DNA from: JAHFUA01 sp963808725
Lineage (GTDB): Bacteria > Acidobacteriota > Terriglobia > Terriglobales > Acidobacteriaceae
Direction of reading: 5' to 3'
Assembly (NCBI GenBank): GCA_963808725.1
Contig: CAWEGO010000003.1
Location: 496,001-560,000 of the forward strand
DNA length: 64,000 nt
The notes under the pieces: generated by a model
What the model was told of the DNA's origin: nothing
Databases searched by the model: none
What the model saw: the letters and a program-made list of their open reading frames with translations, nothing else
Translations under genes and position numbers: made by a program
Shown: positions 17,399-25,255 of the stretch, piece by piece
Layout: each line of letters opens with the position of its first letter
Numbering within the stretch: position 1 is the first letter of the stretch

Positions 17399-18673
17399 TT
17401 AGCGCTGCACCATCCGCACCGCCAGGCCGTCGGTCAGCGGATGATTATCGGCGGCGCCGAGGGCGACCCAGGCGTCGTCGGGCAGGCCGTTGGTGATCTC
17501 GATGCGCGTGGGATTGGAAACCGAGGTGGTGACGTTGCGGCGCTTGAGCTCGCCGTTGACGATCTCGTACACGTACTGTTTGCCGTCATCCTGGCGGATG
17601 GCTTCGCGCGACACGGTCAGCACGTTATTTTCCTGGGTGGTGGTGATGGCGAGGTTCACGTTGACGTTGGGCAACAGCTTGAGGTCGCGGTTGTCCACTG
17701 TGCAGGTGACGTCGCCCACGGTGCGCGTGCCGAGCTGGCTGACGGTGGTGGGAACGCGCGTGATGCTCCCCTGCCAAACCCGGCCGGGCAGCGCGTCCCA
17801 GGTGACACTGACCTTGAGGCCGGTCGCCAGGCGTCCGATCTCGGGCTCGTCCACGAAGCCGACCACCTGCACGGTGTGCAGGTCGGCCACCTGCACCAGC
17901 AGGTCGCCAGGATTGACAAAGGTCCCGACCCGCACCGGCAGTGAGTACACGATGCCCGCGCGCGGGGCGCGCACGTTCGATTGCAGCAACGTGTCCTCCG
18001 CCGCCTGGTAAGCGGTTTCGGCTTCCGCCTGCCCGGCTTGGACCTTGGCGATCTCCGGACGCGAATAACGCGAGGTCTCTTTCTGCTCGAGCAGGTGGAC
18101 CGCCTCCCGGGCGCGCTGGACGCGCTGCTGCGCCTCCGCGACCTCGGCGGGGGAAGCGGCGCCGCGCTGCTCCAGTTGCTGCAGCACGGCGAGATTGCGG
18201 TTGGCGGCCTCCAGCTCGGCGCGCGCCTTCACCATCTCGGATTGCGTGGTGAGAACTTCTTCATGGGTCCCGCCTGCCTCGATGGAGTGCAGATCGGCGT
18301 GCGCCGCCTTCAACTGCGCCCAGGCCTTGGACGCCTGGGTACGGGCACCGGCGTCATCGAGCTGCAGCAGCAACTGTCCGGCCTTCACCCGGTCGCCCTC
18401 GTGCACCAGCACCCGGCGCACTGTGGTGGCGGCGGGAGCGTGGGCCTCGAAGTTGTCCAGCGGACGCACCTTGCCGTTGGTGGCGATGATGTTGGTGATG
18501 TTCCCGCGCACGACTTGGTCGGCCCGCACCGGGACCTCGTTGCCGCGCAGGGAAGCGAATGCCGCCAGCAGGATGACCAATACCGCCGTCCCGGCTACGA
18601 TCAACATCAGCCGCTTACTGTGCAGGAAATCCAACGGCCGAGCCTCTCCGATGATTACATGATGAACGCCCAA
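17399..18673 (-). CDS. HlyD/RND-type periplasmic adaptor subunit
   Basis: 424 residues. One N-terminal helix (about 22-42, LMLIVAGTAVLVILLAAFA), then the membrane-fusion layout: barrel-lipoyl half (PAATTVRRVLVHEGDRVKAG), a long alpha-helical hairpin rich in Ala/Gln/Glu (about 110-215), the second lipoyl half (VRAPRAGIVYSLPVRVG) and beta-barrel/membrane-proximal domains (VSREAIRQDDGKQYVYE). Such adaptors join an inner-membrane ABC or RND pump to the outer membrane. No pump genes are present here, so the partner is unknown. The TPR gene follows after 17 bases. Confidence 0.9.
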   Translation of the reverse strand: MGVHHVIIGEARPLDFLHSKRLMLIVAGTAVLVILLAAFASLRGNEVPVRADQVVRGNITNIIATNGKVRPLDNFEAHAPAATTVRRVLVHEGDRVKAGQLLLQLDDAGARTQASKAWAQLKAAHADLHSIEAGGTHEEVLTTQSEMVKARAELEAANRNLAVLQQLEQRGAASPAEVAEAQQRVQRAREAVHLLEQKETSRYSRPEIAKVQAGQAEAETAYQAAEDTLLQSNVRAPRAGIVYSLPVRVGTFVNPGDLLVQVADLHTVQVVGFVDEPEIGRLATGLKVSVTWDALPGRVWQGSITRVPTTVSQLGTRTVGDVTCTVDNRDLKLLPNVNVNLAITTTQENNVLTVSREAIRQDDGKQYVYEIVNGELKRRNVTTSVSNPTRIEITNGLPDDAWVALGAADNHPLTDGLAVRMVQR

Positions 18674-18791
18674 TCAACCTCCCAGTATAGTCCGCCGCCA
18701 ACAACAAATGTTACCCCCGCAGGGCAGAAATACGCGCCGCAAACGCGTGTTGGCGGAACTTCGCTGTATATCACTTAGATGCGCTAAGCGG

Positions 18792-18847
18792 GTCGTTGGT
18801 CGTTACTCGTTCGAGGTTCTCCCAGCGACTAACGACCAGCGACTGGT
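18792..18847. repeat. Heptamer array 4, self-inverted
   Basis: Units gtcgttg, gtcgtta, ctcgttc, gaggttc, tcccagc, gactaac, gaccagc, gactggt. GTCGTTGGTCGTTA (18792-18805) pairs with TAACGACCAGCGAC (18830-18843) with one G-T pair. It lies about 20 bases before queF, so a transcript starting upstream would carry the hairpin. Confidence 0.7.
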
Positions 18848-18865
18848 GGCCTATACAATGGCCGC

Positions 18866-19294
18866 ATGCCGAAGAAGCCCTCCTACACGCCCGAGCACGC
18901 GCGCTCGGGGCTGAACGCGCGTTTCCCGCAGATCGAAACCTGGCCCAACCAGTTTCCCGCCTACGAGATCGTGATCGACGCGCCCGAGTTCACCGCCGTC
19001 TGTCCCAAAACGGGGCTGCCGGATTTCGGCGTCATCACCCTGCGCTACATGCCCGACCGCCGCTGCCTGGAGCTGAAGTCCTACAAGGAGTACCTGCTGG
19101 CCTACCGCGAGCTGGGCATCTTCCAGGAAAACGTCGTCAATCGCGTGCTCGAGGACGTAGTGCGGGCGGCGCATCCGGTGTGGGCGTTGGTGCGAGGCGA
19201 ATTCCGTCCGCGCGGCGGCATCGGCACCGTGATCGAGGCGCGCTGGCCGCGTCCCGACGGGCGCGAATCCGCGAGGAAGAGGAACGACAAATGA
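18866..19294 (+). CDS. queF: NADPH-dependent 7-cyano-7-deazaguanine reductase
   Basis: 142 residues, the unimodal (YkvM-type) QueF that reduces preQ0 to preQ1 in queuosine synthesis. The nucleophilic Cys is in EFTAVCPKTGLPDFG, and the ELKSYKEYLLAYR segment with downstream FQENVVNRV is the NADPH-binding QueF motif; the substrate-binding Glu and His positions are kept. ATG 18866 is the only good start. The stop overlaps the ATG of the DinB gene (ATGA). No other queuosine genes are in the window. Confidence 0.93.
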   Translation: MPKKPSYTPEHARSGLNARFPQIETWPNQFPAYEIVIDAPEFTAVCPKTGLPDFGVITLRYMPDRRCLELKSYKEYLLAYRELGIFQENVVNRVLEDVVRAAHPVWALVRGEFRPRGGIGTVIEARWPRPDGRESARKRNDK

Positions 19295-19797
19295 AAGAAG
19301 TGCTGGCCTTCGTGCTGGAGCAGATCACCGACGAGTGGGACCGTCTGCTGCGCGAGTTCGTGCAGATTTCGCCCGAAGCCTTCACCTGGCAACCGGACCC
19401 GAACCTGCACTCCATCGGCTGGCACGTGCGGCACGTCATCGAGTGGCGCTACGCGCTGGTGCACGCCATGATCCTCCGGCAGCCTAACCAGGAAAAGCTC
19501 TACTGCCTGGGATGGGAGACTGATCCCGTGGTGCAGAAGCTGGCGGCCAATCCCGGGGTCTGGTACGAGCCGAAGTTCACGGTGGGCGAGAACGTGCAGT
19601 TTGCCGACCGCATACGGGGCATCACCAACGCCGAGATCGCCAGCCTGCCCCCAGCGCGTTTTTCCGAAGAGATAGTGTTTCCCTGGAAACCGGGGCGGGT
19701 GCTGGACGAGATCGCGGAAGAGTTGCGGCACTCGGCGCTGCATCGCGGGCATGTGCAGGAGCTGAAGAAGTTGTACTCGAGACGCACAAGCGTCTGA
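19291..19797 (+). CDS. DinB-family (DUF664-like) protein
   Basis: 168 residues, all-helical DinB four-helix bundle. Possible metal-binding histidines are in HSIGWHVRHVIEWR and in ELRHSALHRGHVQEL, the usual three-His arrangement of this superfamily, whose members include thiol-dependent metalloenzymes. Translationally coupled to queF by ATGA, though no functional link to queuosine is known. Its exact activity cannot be deduced. Confidence 0.82.
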   Translation: MKEVLAFVLEQITDEWDRLLREFVQISPEAFTWQPDPNLHSIGWHVRHVIEWRYALVHAMILRQPNQEKLYCLGWETDPVVQKLAANPGVWYEPKFTVGENVQFADRIRGITNAEIASLPPARFSEEIVFPWKPGRVLDEIAEELRHSALHRGHVQELKKLYSRRTSV

Positions 19798-19812
19798 TTA
19801 CACATCCTCTGC

Positions 19813-19975
19813 TGTCATCCTGAGCGAGGGAGGGGCCCCAACGTTTTTTCCGGTGGGGGAAACCCGAGCGAAGGACCTTGGTTTTGTGAGTACCGCTAGC
19901 GGAAACCAAGGTCCTGCGCGACCGTTTCCCGTCCTGATGAAGACGGACGGGAGCCCTCGGTCGCTCAGGATGACA
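19813..19975. repeat. MITE-like element C with inverted ends
   Basis: 163 bp bounded by TGTCATCCTGAGCGA and TCGCTCAGGATGACA, a perfect 15-base inverted pair. The interior has smaller palindromes (ACCTTGGTTT/AAACCAAGGT and CCCGTC/GACGGG). It lies 16 bases after the DinB stop and before the MFS gene. Confidence 0.85.
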
Positions 19976-20028
19976 TTTGTCGAGAGCGAATGTGGATGTC
20001 CTTCCGCATGCTATATTCGCGCGACCAG

Positions 20029-21249
20029 ATGGCGCGAACAACCTATCCCCTGGCCACGCTGGCGCTGCTGACGGCGATCAACTTCGTCAATTACATCGAC
20101 CGCTCGGTGCTGTTCGCGGTGCAGCCGCTGGTGCAGGCGGAGTTCAAATTCAGTGACACCCAGTACGGCCTGCTGACTACCTCGTTCTTCATTTTCTATA
20201 TGGCGGCGGCGCCCGTCATCGGCATGGCCGCCGACCGCTACTCGCGCAAGTGGATCGTCTTTGCCGGCATCTTCCTGTGGAGCGGCGCCACGCTGCTGAC
20301 GGCGGTAGCGCACGATTACACTACACTGCTGATCCGGCACACCGTGGTGGCGATCGGTGAGTGCAGCTACGCCACCATCGCGCCGGCGCTGCTGGCTGAC
20401 CTGTTCCCCGAAGAGCGCCGCGGACGCATGCTGGCCATCTTCTTTCTCGCCATCCCCGTGGGCACGGCCATGGGATACATTCTCGGCGGCTATCTCGGCC
20501 ACCACTACGGTTGGCGCACGCCCTTCTACGTGGCCGCGCTGCCCGGATTCCTGTTCGCGCTGATCTTTCTTTTCCTCCCGGAGCCGGATCGCGGATCGAG
20601 CGATCATCTTTCGGCCACGCCCGATCGCGCCACCCTGCGCGGGCTCACCCACAACGGCGCCTTCTGGACTGCGACTCTGGGCATGGCCATGATGACCTTC
20701 GCCCTGGGCGGCATTTCCGTCTTTTTGCCAAAGTTCTTGTCGCAATTCCGCGGAATGTCGCTCGACCACGCCAACCTGATGCTGGGCGTCAGCATCGGCG
20801 CCAATGGCATCGTGGCCACGCTGTTCGGCGGCTGGCTCGGCGACCGCCTGCTGCGCCGGCGGGATTCTGCCTACTACCTGGTGTCAGCCGCAGGCATGGC
20901 GCTGGGCATTCCGGTGATGGCGGTGGCGCTCTACGTGGCCGGTCCGCCCATGATGCCGGCCATCGTGGTGGCGGAATTCCTGCTCCTGATGAATACCGGG
21001 CCGCTGAATGCCGCGGTGGTGAACTCGGTAAGCGCGCCGATCCGCTCCAGCGCCATCGGCGTGAACCTGATCGTGATCCACCTGCTGGGCGACGCCTTCT
21101 CGCCGCCGCTGATGGGCTACATCTCCGATCGCAGCTCGCTGCCGATGGCGTTCATCGCCGCCATCGTCGCGACGGCGCTTTCGGCGATGGTTCTGTTCTA
21201 CGGCATGCGCTATGCGCCGCGCCTCCACGCGGCCGAGGCGGAAACCTGA
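20029..21249 (+). CDS. MFS transporter, Spinster-like
   Basis: About 406 residues from ATG 20029; an ATG at 19990 would add 13 residues partly encoded next to the repeat. Twelve predicted membrane helices. The MFS signature between helices 2 and 3 reads GMAADRYSRKW, and the N-terminal half has NFVNYIDRSVLF, like spinster-type/hexuronate-type carriers. The second signature-like loop is GGWLGDRLLRR. Substrate unknown. The stop overlaps the ATG of the glycosyltransferase gene (TGATG), so they are co-expressed. Confidence 0.88.
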   Translation: MARTTYPLATLALLTAINFVNYIDRSVLFAVQPLVQAEFKFSDTQYGLLTTSFFIFYMAAAPVIGMAADRYSRKWIVFAGIFLWSGATLLTAVAHDYTTLLIRHTVVAIGECSYATIAPALLADLFPEERRGRMLAIFFLAIPVGTAMGYILGGYLGHHYGWRTPFYVAALPGFLFALIFLFLPEPDRGSSDHLSATPDRATLRGLTHNGAFWTATLGMAMMTFALGGISVFLPKFLSQFRGMSLDHANLMLGVSIGANGIVATLFGGWLGDRLLRRRDSAYYLVSAAGMALGIPVMAVALYVAGPPMMPAIVVAEFLLLMNTGPLNAAVVNSVSAPIRSSAIGVNLIVIHLLGDAFSPPLMGYISDRSSLPMAFIAAIVATALSAMVLFYGMRYAPRLHAAEAET

Positions 21250-22430
21250 TGCACACCTTCTGGTGGCTGCTGGGCGCGCTGCTGGCAGCGGTGTGGGTGG
21301 ACCGCGTGCAGGACGCCGTCCGCGGCATGCGGCACGTGGCCGACATTACCCGCCCAGAGTGGGACCGCCATCCCGAACCCATGCCGCGCGTCAGCATCAT
21401 CGTGCCGGCTCGCGACGAGCAGGAGCATGTCGCCGCGGCGCTCGCGTCGTTCGCCGCGCAGGACTACGAGAACCTGGAAATCATCGCCGTCGATGACCGC
21501 TCCCGCGACGCGACCGGCGAGATCATGAAGCGCGCGGCGCGCGAGGCGACCACGATCTGCCCCGCAATCCGCTTTGAAGTGCTGCACGTCCGCGAGCTGC
21601 CCGCGGGCTGGCTGGGCAAGACGCACGCCATGTGGCTGGCAGCGCAGCGTGCGAGCGGCGACTGGATCCTGTTCACCGATGCCGACGTCAAGCTGCGTCC
21701 GGACGCGCTGCGCCGCGCCATCGCCTACGCCGAAGCGGTGAAGGCCGATCACCTGGTGCTGTTTCCCACCCACGCGCTCAAGACCGTCGGGGAGTGCATG
21801 GTGATCGCCGGCTTCCAGATGCAGTTCGTCTTCGGGCACCGGCCGTGGAAGGTGTCCGATCGCAAGGCCAGGGACACGATGGGGCTGGGATCATTCAACC
21901 TGGTGCGCCGGAGCGTATACGAGAGCGTTGGGACCTTTCGCGCGCTGCGCCTGGAAGTGGTGGATGACATCCAACTGGGCGAGTTGGTGAAAAATCAGGG
22001 CTTCTCGCAGCACGCCGTGTTCGGACGCGGACTGCTCGACTTGCGCTGGGGACGCGGCGGGATCGGGATCGTGCGCAACCTCACCAAGAACCTGTTCGCG
22101 GCGCTGCACTACCGCTGGCCGCGCGCGCTGGGCGCGTGCCTGATGCTGGTGGCGCTGAACGTCCTGCCGTTTGTGGGTGTGTGGCTGGCGCCGGGATGGT
22201 CAAAGGCAGGATTCGTGGCCGCGGTCGGCGCCATCGCGGTGCTCTACGCCGGCATGTACCGGACCTCGCGCATCTCGCCGGCCTATGTGTTGCTGCATCC
22301 GGTGAACAGCCTGATTATTGCCGGGACCCTGCTGCTTTCGATGGCGGCTACATTGTGGCGCGGCGGCGTGGTGTGGCGGGGGACGAAGTATGAGCTGGAG
22401 GAGCTTAGAGGTAACAGGAGTACCAAGTAG
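21249..22430 (+). CDS. GT2 family glycosyltransferase, HpnB-like
   Basis: 393 residues. One N-terminal helix, then a GT-A domain: VSIIVPARDEQ, AVDDRSRDATG, the metal-binding TDADVKL (DxD type), and the acceptor-side GLGSFNLVRR with EVVDDIQLGELV. C-terminal membrane helices follow (ACLMLVALNVLPFVGVWLA onward). The layout matches hopanoid-associated HpnB-type membrane glycosyltransferases, but no other hpn gene is here. The last codons and the stop are inside heptamer array 5a. Confidence 0.88.
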   Translation: MHTFWWLLGALLAAVWVDRVQDAVRGMRHVADITRPEWDRHPEPMPRVSIIVPARDEQEHVAAALASFAAQDYENLEIIAVDDRSRDATGEIMKRAAREATTICPAIRFEVLHVRELPAGWLGKTHAMWLAAQRASGDWILFTDADVKLRPDALRRAIAYAEAVKADHLVLFPTHALKTVGECMVIAGFQMQFVFGHRPWKVSDRKARDTMGLGSFNLVRRSVYESVGTFRALRLEVVDDIQLGELVKNQGFSQHAVFGRGLLDLRWGRGGIGIVRNLTKNLFAALHYRWPRALGACLMLVALNVLPFVGVWLAPGWSKAGFVAAVGAIAVLYAGMYRTSRISPAYVLLHPVNSLIIAGTLLLSMAATLWRGGVVWRGTKYELEELRGNRSTK

Positions 22431-22460
22431 CAAGTACCAAGTGCCAAGTCCGAAGTCAGT
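22419..22460 (+). repeat. Heptamer array 5a (left arm)
   Basis: Six direct units: agtacca, agtagca, agtacca, agtgcca, agtccga, agtcagt. It covers the stop codon of the glycosyltransferase gene and overlaps the end of the four-helix-bundle gene. Confidence 0.85.
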
Positions 22461-22821
22461 CGCTTTCCTGAACGTGAAGCGAAGATATCAACCCCGCCAG
22501 GATTCTGCCGAGTTCCTTGACGTGATCGATGCACGGATCGCAACAATCCTGATTGATGTAGCCAAGTCGGCAAGCGATCAGCACCTGCGTTTCGATCTCC
22601 GCCAGAGAGCCTTTTGCGACCCGGAGAAAATGCCGGAAATCCTTCTTCGAGTACCTCGCTTGTCCTTCTGCGATGTTGCTGGCAACCGACACTGCTGCGC
22701 TTCGGAGTTGATTGGATAATCCGTAATTTTACCGTGCTGGAAACGCCTCGGTTAGCCGATAGATCTGCTCGACCAAGTCCATTGCTTTTTGCCACGCAAT
22801 GAGGTCTTTGAAGTGATTCAC
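22456..22821 (-). pseudogene. Four-helix-bundle protein (23S-IVP/Avd-like), nonsense-interrupted
   Basis: Read from a GTG at 22821, the frame encodes VNHFKDLIAWQKAMDLVEQ, then IYRLTEAFPAR, an in-frame TAA at 22729-22731, and continues NYGLSNQLRSAAVSVASNI and onward to QESD. Without the stop it is a full-length 121-residue member of the family found in 23S rRNA intervening sequences and as the Avd accessory of diversity-generating retroelements (DLxVWQKAMxL and YGLxxQLRxAAxSVxxNIAEG signatures). One G-to-T change (GAA to TAA) would explain the break. It may be a true null allele or a base error. Confidence 0.75.
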
Positions 22822-22831
22822 GTCAGTCTTC

Positions 22832-22873
22832 TCGGTACTTGGTACTTGGTACTTGGTACTCGGTACTTGGTAC
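22832..22873. repeat. Heptamer array 5b (right arm)
   Basis: Six units: tcggtac, ttggtac, ttggtac, ttggtac, tcggtac, ttggtac. Reverse complement of array 5a in sense, and the cleanest array in the window. It ends one base before the stop codon of the lipoprotein gene. Confidence 0.88.
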
Positions 22874-23356
22874 TCACTCCGGCTCAGGCGAAGGGTCGGT
22901 GAGGGTCTCTGCAGCACTGTGAGGGTATTTGGCGGCCTTGTGTCTGCCGCCGGGGCGCTGGCCGGGGTTAGCCTTGCCCTGCTTGGCCACATCGTAGTTC
23001 TTGGGGATGGGCGGCAGCTTGGCGGCTTCGCCCTTGAGCTGGCGCGAGTCGCGCACGATGACCTCGGGGTGGCCGTGGTAGAGGCGGATCTGCCCCTGGA
23101 TGTCCACCTCCTTGCCCTGGAGGGTGCGCACGTCGCCGACCTGGCGCAGGTCCTTGGGGAAGACTACTGCCGAGAAGCCGCACTCGCGGCCTTCCTCGCA
23201 AAAACGCAGCAGGTGCGTGCCGCCCGGGGTGGCGGAGACAGCGAGGATCTTGCCGTGAACGCAGGCAGTCTCGCCCACGTGCTTAGCCGCTTGCTCCATA
23301 GGGAGGCAGGTGGCCGAGGCACAGCCGGCGAGTGCGAGCATGCAGAGAAAGCGCAC
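22874..23356 (-). CDS. Short exported/lipoprotein-like protein with OB-type domain
   Basis: 160 residues from a GTG. The start MRFLCMLALAGC offers a short lipobox-like LAGC. The middle (HVGETACVHGKILAVS...LQGKEVDIQGQIRLYHGHPEVIVRD) resembles the small OB-fold domain found in exported nucleic-acid/ligand-binding proteins, with a paired Cys set (C32, C73, C79 region). The C-terminal 40 residues are low complexity. The start upstream is unclear and the signal is unusually short, so export is only probable. Confidence 0.65.
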   Translation of the reverse strand: MRFLCMLALAGCASATCLPMEQAAKHVGETACVHGKILAVSATPGGTHLLRFCEEGRECGFSAVVFPKDLRQVGDVRTLQGKEVDIQGQIRLYHGHPEVIVRDSRQLKGEAAKLPPIPKNYDVAKQGKANPGQRPGGRHKAAKYPHSAAETLTDPSPEPE

Positions 23357-23425
23357 AACATGGGGCAGTATAGGAGAGCCGAGGCCGCGACGGTAGGGGT
23401 CGTTCGTCTCGCGGATGAAAGACTC

Positions 23426-23474
23426 GTTTCAAGTTTCAGGATTTCACGCAGGAAAATCGTGAAACCTGAAACGC
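23426..23474. repeat. Heptamer array 6, self-inverted
   Basis: Seven 7-base units: gtttcaa, gtttcag, gatttca, cgcagga, aaatcgt, gaaacct, gaaacgc. The outer parts are reverse complements (GTTTCAGGATTTCACG against CGTGAAACCTGAAAC, one base shorter), giving a hairpin. Confidence 0.75.
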
Positions 23475-23509
23475 TACAGCAGGTTCATGATGGCTGCCCC
23501 CCATTCCAC

Positions 23510-23724
23510 TGTCATGCTGAGCGAGTGCGGGCCGGCCCACTCGGCTACGCTCAGGGCAAGTTTTTGCCCGCACGAGTCGAAGTTGAGGCGCTTAGCGGGC
23601 GTCTGAGCCCGCTGCCAAAATCCCGAGCGCAGCGAGGGACTGAGGAAATAGGGGTCCTTCGACTTGCGCGCCAACGCTTGCCCGGAGCGAAGTCGAAGCA
23701 TCGGGCGCGCTCGCTAGGATGACA
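23510..23724. repeat. MITE-like element B with inverted ends
   Basis: 215 bp, starting TGTCATGCTGAGCGAG and ending CTCGCTAGGATGACA. It shares long blocks with element A at 4793 (GAGTGCGGGCCGG, GCACGAGTCGAAG and the TCGGGCGCGCTCGCT end). It is flanked on both sides by gtttca-type heptamer arrays, so the 490-bp non-coding region 23400-23887 is almost entirely repeats. Confidence 0.85.
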
Positions 23725-23777
23725 GTGCTGGAGGGTGCAGCTTATGTGAAATAGGCTTTAGCGCCTCTACTAACTTC

Positions 23778-23826
23778 GGTTCAAATTTCACGGTTCAGGT
23801 TCAAGCATGACGTGAAACCTGAACGC
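23778..23826. repeat. Heptamer array 7, partly inverted
   Basis: Units ggttcaa, atttcac, ggttcag, gttcaag, catgacg, tgaaacc, tgaacgc. GTTCAGGTT (23793-23801) pairs with AACCTGAAC (23816-23824). Confidence 0.6.
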
Positions 23827-23887
23827 ACATCGCCGGTGTACATGTGTGGCGGCGTGCGCTGACGCAGCCCAGTGACACTGAGCCGCA

Positions 23888-24274
23888 CTATCGCGGTGCG
23901 CTAGCAGGTACCGATGCCAACTCCCACAGGTAAATCGGCGTACCATCGGGGTCTTCGAGACTGGCGAATGAGCCAGCCTCCTCGCGGATGATGTCGCCCG
24001 TGAAGCGCACGCCCTTTCCCTTCAGCTGCTGCACCACGGCTTCAAGCGGGCCGCTCACTTCAAGGCCCAGCATCATTCCGCCCTTCGTCCCCGGAGCCGG
24101 ATACTTCGGCGACGCCGGGTGCAGGCCGATAGTAAATCCACGACCTGCATCCACGGTGGCCCAGTGATTGCCATAACGCTCAACAAGGCGAAGCCCCAAC
24201 ACTTCCGTGTAGAAGCGTGCAGCGTTGTCCATGTTGGATACGAATACGGTCGCATTGCCGCCTGAAATCATCAC
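23888..24274 (-). CDS. VOC-family (glyoxalase/bleomycin resistance fold) protein
   Basis: 128 residues, one VOC module pair: NATVFVSNMDNAARFYTEVLG, LRLVERYGNHWATVD, then the second half VRFTGDIIREEAGSFASLEDPDGTPIYLWEL (split here by description only). Metal-binding candidates are a His in the first strand region and the Glu of LWEL. Starts 40 bases after the AhpD-like gene on the same strand and is probably its operon partner, which would suggest a detoxification setting. Substrate unknown. Confidence 0.85.
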   Translation of the reverse strand: MMISGGNATVFVSNMDNAARFYTEVLGLRLVERYGNHWATVDAGRGFTIGLHPASPKYPAPGTKGGMMLGLEVSGPLEAVVQQLKGKGVRFTGDIIREEAGSFASLEDPDGTPIYLWELASVPASAPR

Positions 24275-24314
24275 TCACCCCCGGATTTTTTGTGCCTATT
24301 TTAACTGAGACGCT

Positions 24315-24839
24315 TTACTTCGTGATCTCCATCCTCAGGGCGTCATTGAAGCGGTTGAAGTAATTGAACAGACCGATGGCGGCGGCCAGTTCGACGATCT
24401 GGCCGTCATCGTAATGGCGGCGGAGTTCAGCCCAGAGCTGGTCGTCCACCGAGTGCGCGTCGCGGGTCATGCGCTCGGCCAGGCGCAACGCGGCTTTTTC
24501 GGCGGCGGTGAAATCGGAGCGCTGCTCGAAGTCGGCTAGGTTCTTGATCTGGTCTTCGCTCCAGCCTTCCCGCCTGGCCCAGGCGGTGTGCGACGCCAGT
24601 CAATAATCGCACCCGTTGATCTGCGAGGTGCGCACGATCACCAGCTCTTTCAGCCTGAGGGGGACGGTGCCGGTGTTGAGCACGGCACGCCAGTGCGCCA
24701 CCAGGGTGCGCAGAATCTCCGGACGGTGCGCCACCGTGCGGAACATGTTGGGAACCTTGCCGCGCTCGCGTTCCACCGAGTCGAAAACATCGCTGGTGGG
24801 AGCGTCGACCTGGGACTTATCGAGGCGGGGGATGCGCAT
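24315..24839 (-). CDS. AhpD/CMD-family protein with C-x-x-UGA: probable selenoprotein
   Basis: Read through the UGA at 24600-24602, the frame gives 174 residues: MRIPRLDKSQVDAPTSDV, SVERERGKVPNMFRTVAHRP, TSQINGCDY-U-LASHTAWARRE, then GWSEDQIKNLADFEQRSDF to the TAA at 24315. The UGA falls exactly on the second Cys of the AhpD CxxC redox motif (Cys77, Sec80) and homology continues in the same frame on both sides. A 7-bp perfect hairpin lies 13 bases after the UGA. AhpD/CMD-like selenoproteins with CxxU are a known class. Start ATG 24839 fits family ends; a TTG at 24878 is possible. Alternative: a Cys-to-stop base error. Role: peroxide or disulfide redox enzyme, inferred. Confidence 0.75.
24570..24586 (-). 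promoter_or_regulatory. Candidate bacterial SECIS hairpin
   Basis: On the minus strand, CCGCCTG-GGC-CAGGCGG begins 14 bases after the UGA, so the apical loop (GGC, starting with G) is at +21 to +23. This fits the usual bacterial SECIS spacing of about 16-37 bases to the loop and the preference for a G at the loop start. It lies inside the coding frame, as bacterial SECIS do. A bulged U typical of E. coli fdhF is not seen. Confidence 0.55.
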
Positions 24840-24909
24840 GGGGATGCCGTCCGGCCCGGCGATGGCTGCGTCTGCCAACAGTGCGCAGCGCCTTCGCCGG
24901 GCGGAAAGT

Positions 24910-25255
24910 TTACTTGAACGCCGCTACCGCCGTGGCCTCGTCGTCCTTGACGTTCGAAAACGGTGTACAGCTTGGTGATCTGCAGCAGGTCGTGGACCTT
25001 CTTGGTCAGGTTGAGCAGCTTGAGGTCGCCGCCCTGATTGCGGACGGTGGTGAAGGCGCTGACCAGCTCGCCGATCCCGGAGCTGTCGATATAGGTGACG
25101 TTACCCAGGTTCAGCAGGATTTTGCGCTCGCCCTTGGTGACCAGGTCACGCACCATGTCCCGCAGCACCACGCTGCCTTCCCCCAGGGTAATGCGCCCGC
25201 TGAGGTCGACAATGGTGATGCCGTTCACCTGCCGGGTCATGCTTTTCATGCTCAC
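24910..25255 (-). CDS. STAS-domain anti-anti-sigma factor, frameshifted near end
   Basis: A SpoIIAA/RsbV-like antagonist: STAS fold with the phosphorylatable serine in VTYIDSSGIGEL (Ser58/59). The uncorrected frame leaves the family after KLYTVFE and runs on into the next gene. Removing one base at about 24955-24960 gives VKDDEATAVAAFK and a stop at 24910, a normal 114-residue protein. Its start overlaps the stop of the kinase gene by four bases. With that kinase it should form a partner-switching pair controlling a sigma factor or another output not in this window. Confidence 0.88.

Larger units (their letters stand above)
22419..22873 (-). mobile_element. Candidate element: four-helix-bundle gene between inverted heptamer arms
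   Basis: A 455-bp unit made of a left arm of 7-base units (agtacca type, 22419-22460), a minus-strand gene remnant (22456-22821) and a right arm (ttggtac type, 22832-22873). The arms are reverse complements of each other, about 42 bases each, and touch the gene at both ends. It sits exactly at the 3' end of the glycosyltransferase gene and at the 3' end of the lipoprotein gene. No transposase is present. Calling this a mobile unit is inference from the architecture. Confidence 0.45.

Noticed and set aside
22419..22873. CRISPR array
   Set aside because: The repeats are 7 bp with no spacers and no cas genes; they are direct tandem units.
24600..24602. Ordinary stop codon for the AhpD-like gene
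   Set aside because: Family sequence continues in the same frame for about 95 codons and the UGA is exactly at the redox Cys; a true stop would remove most of the fold.
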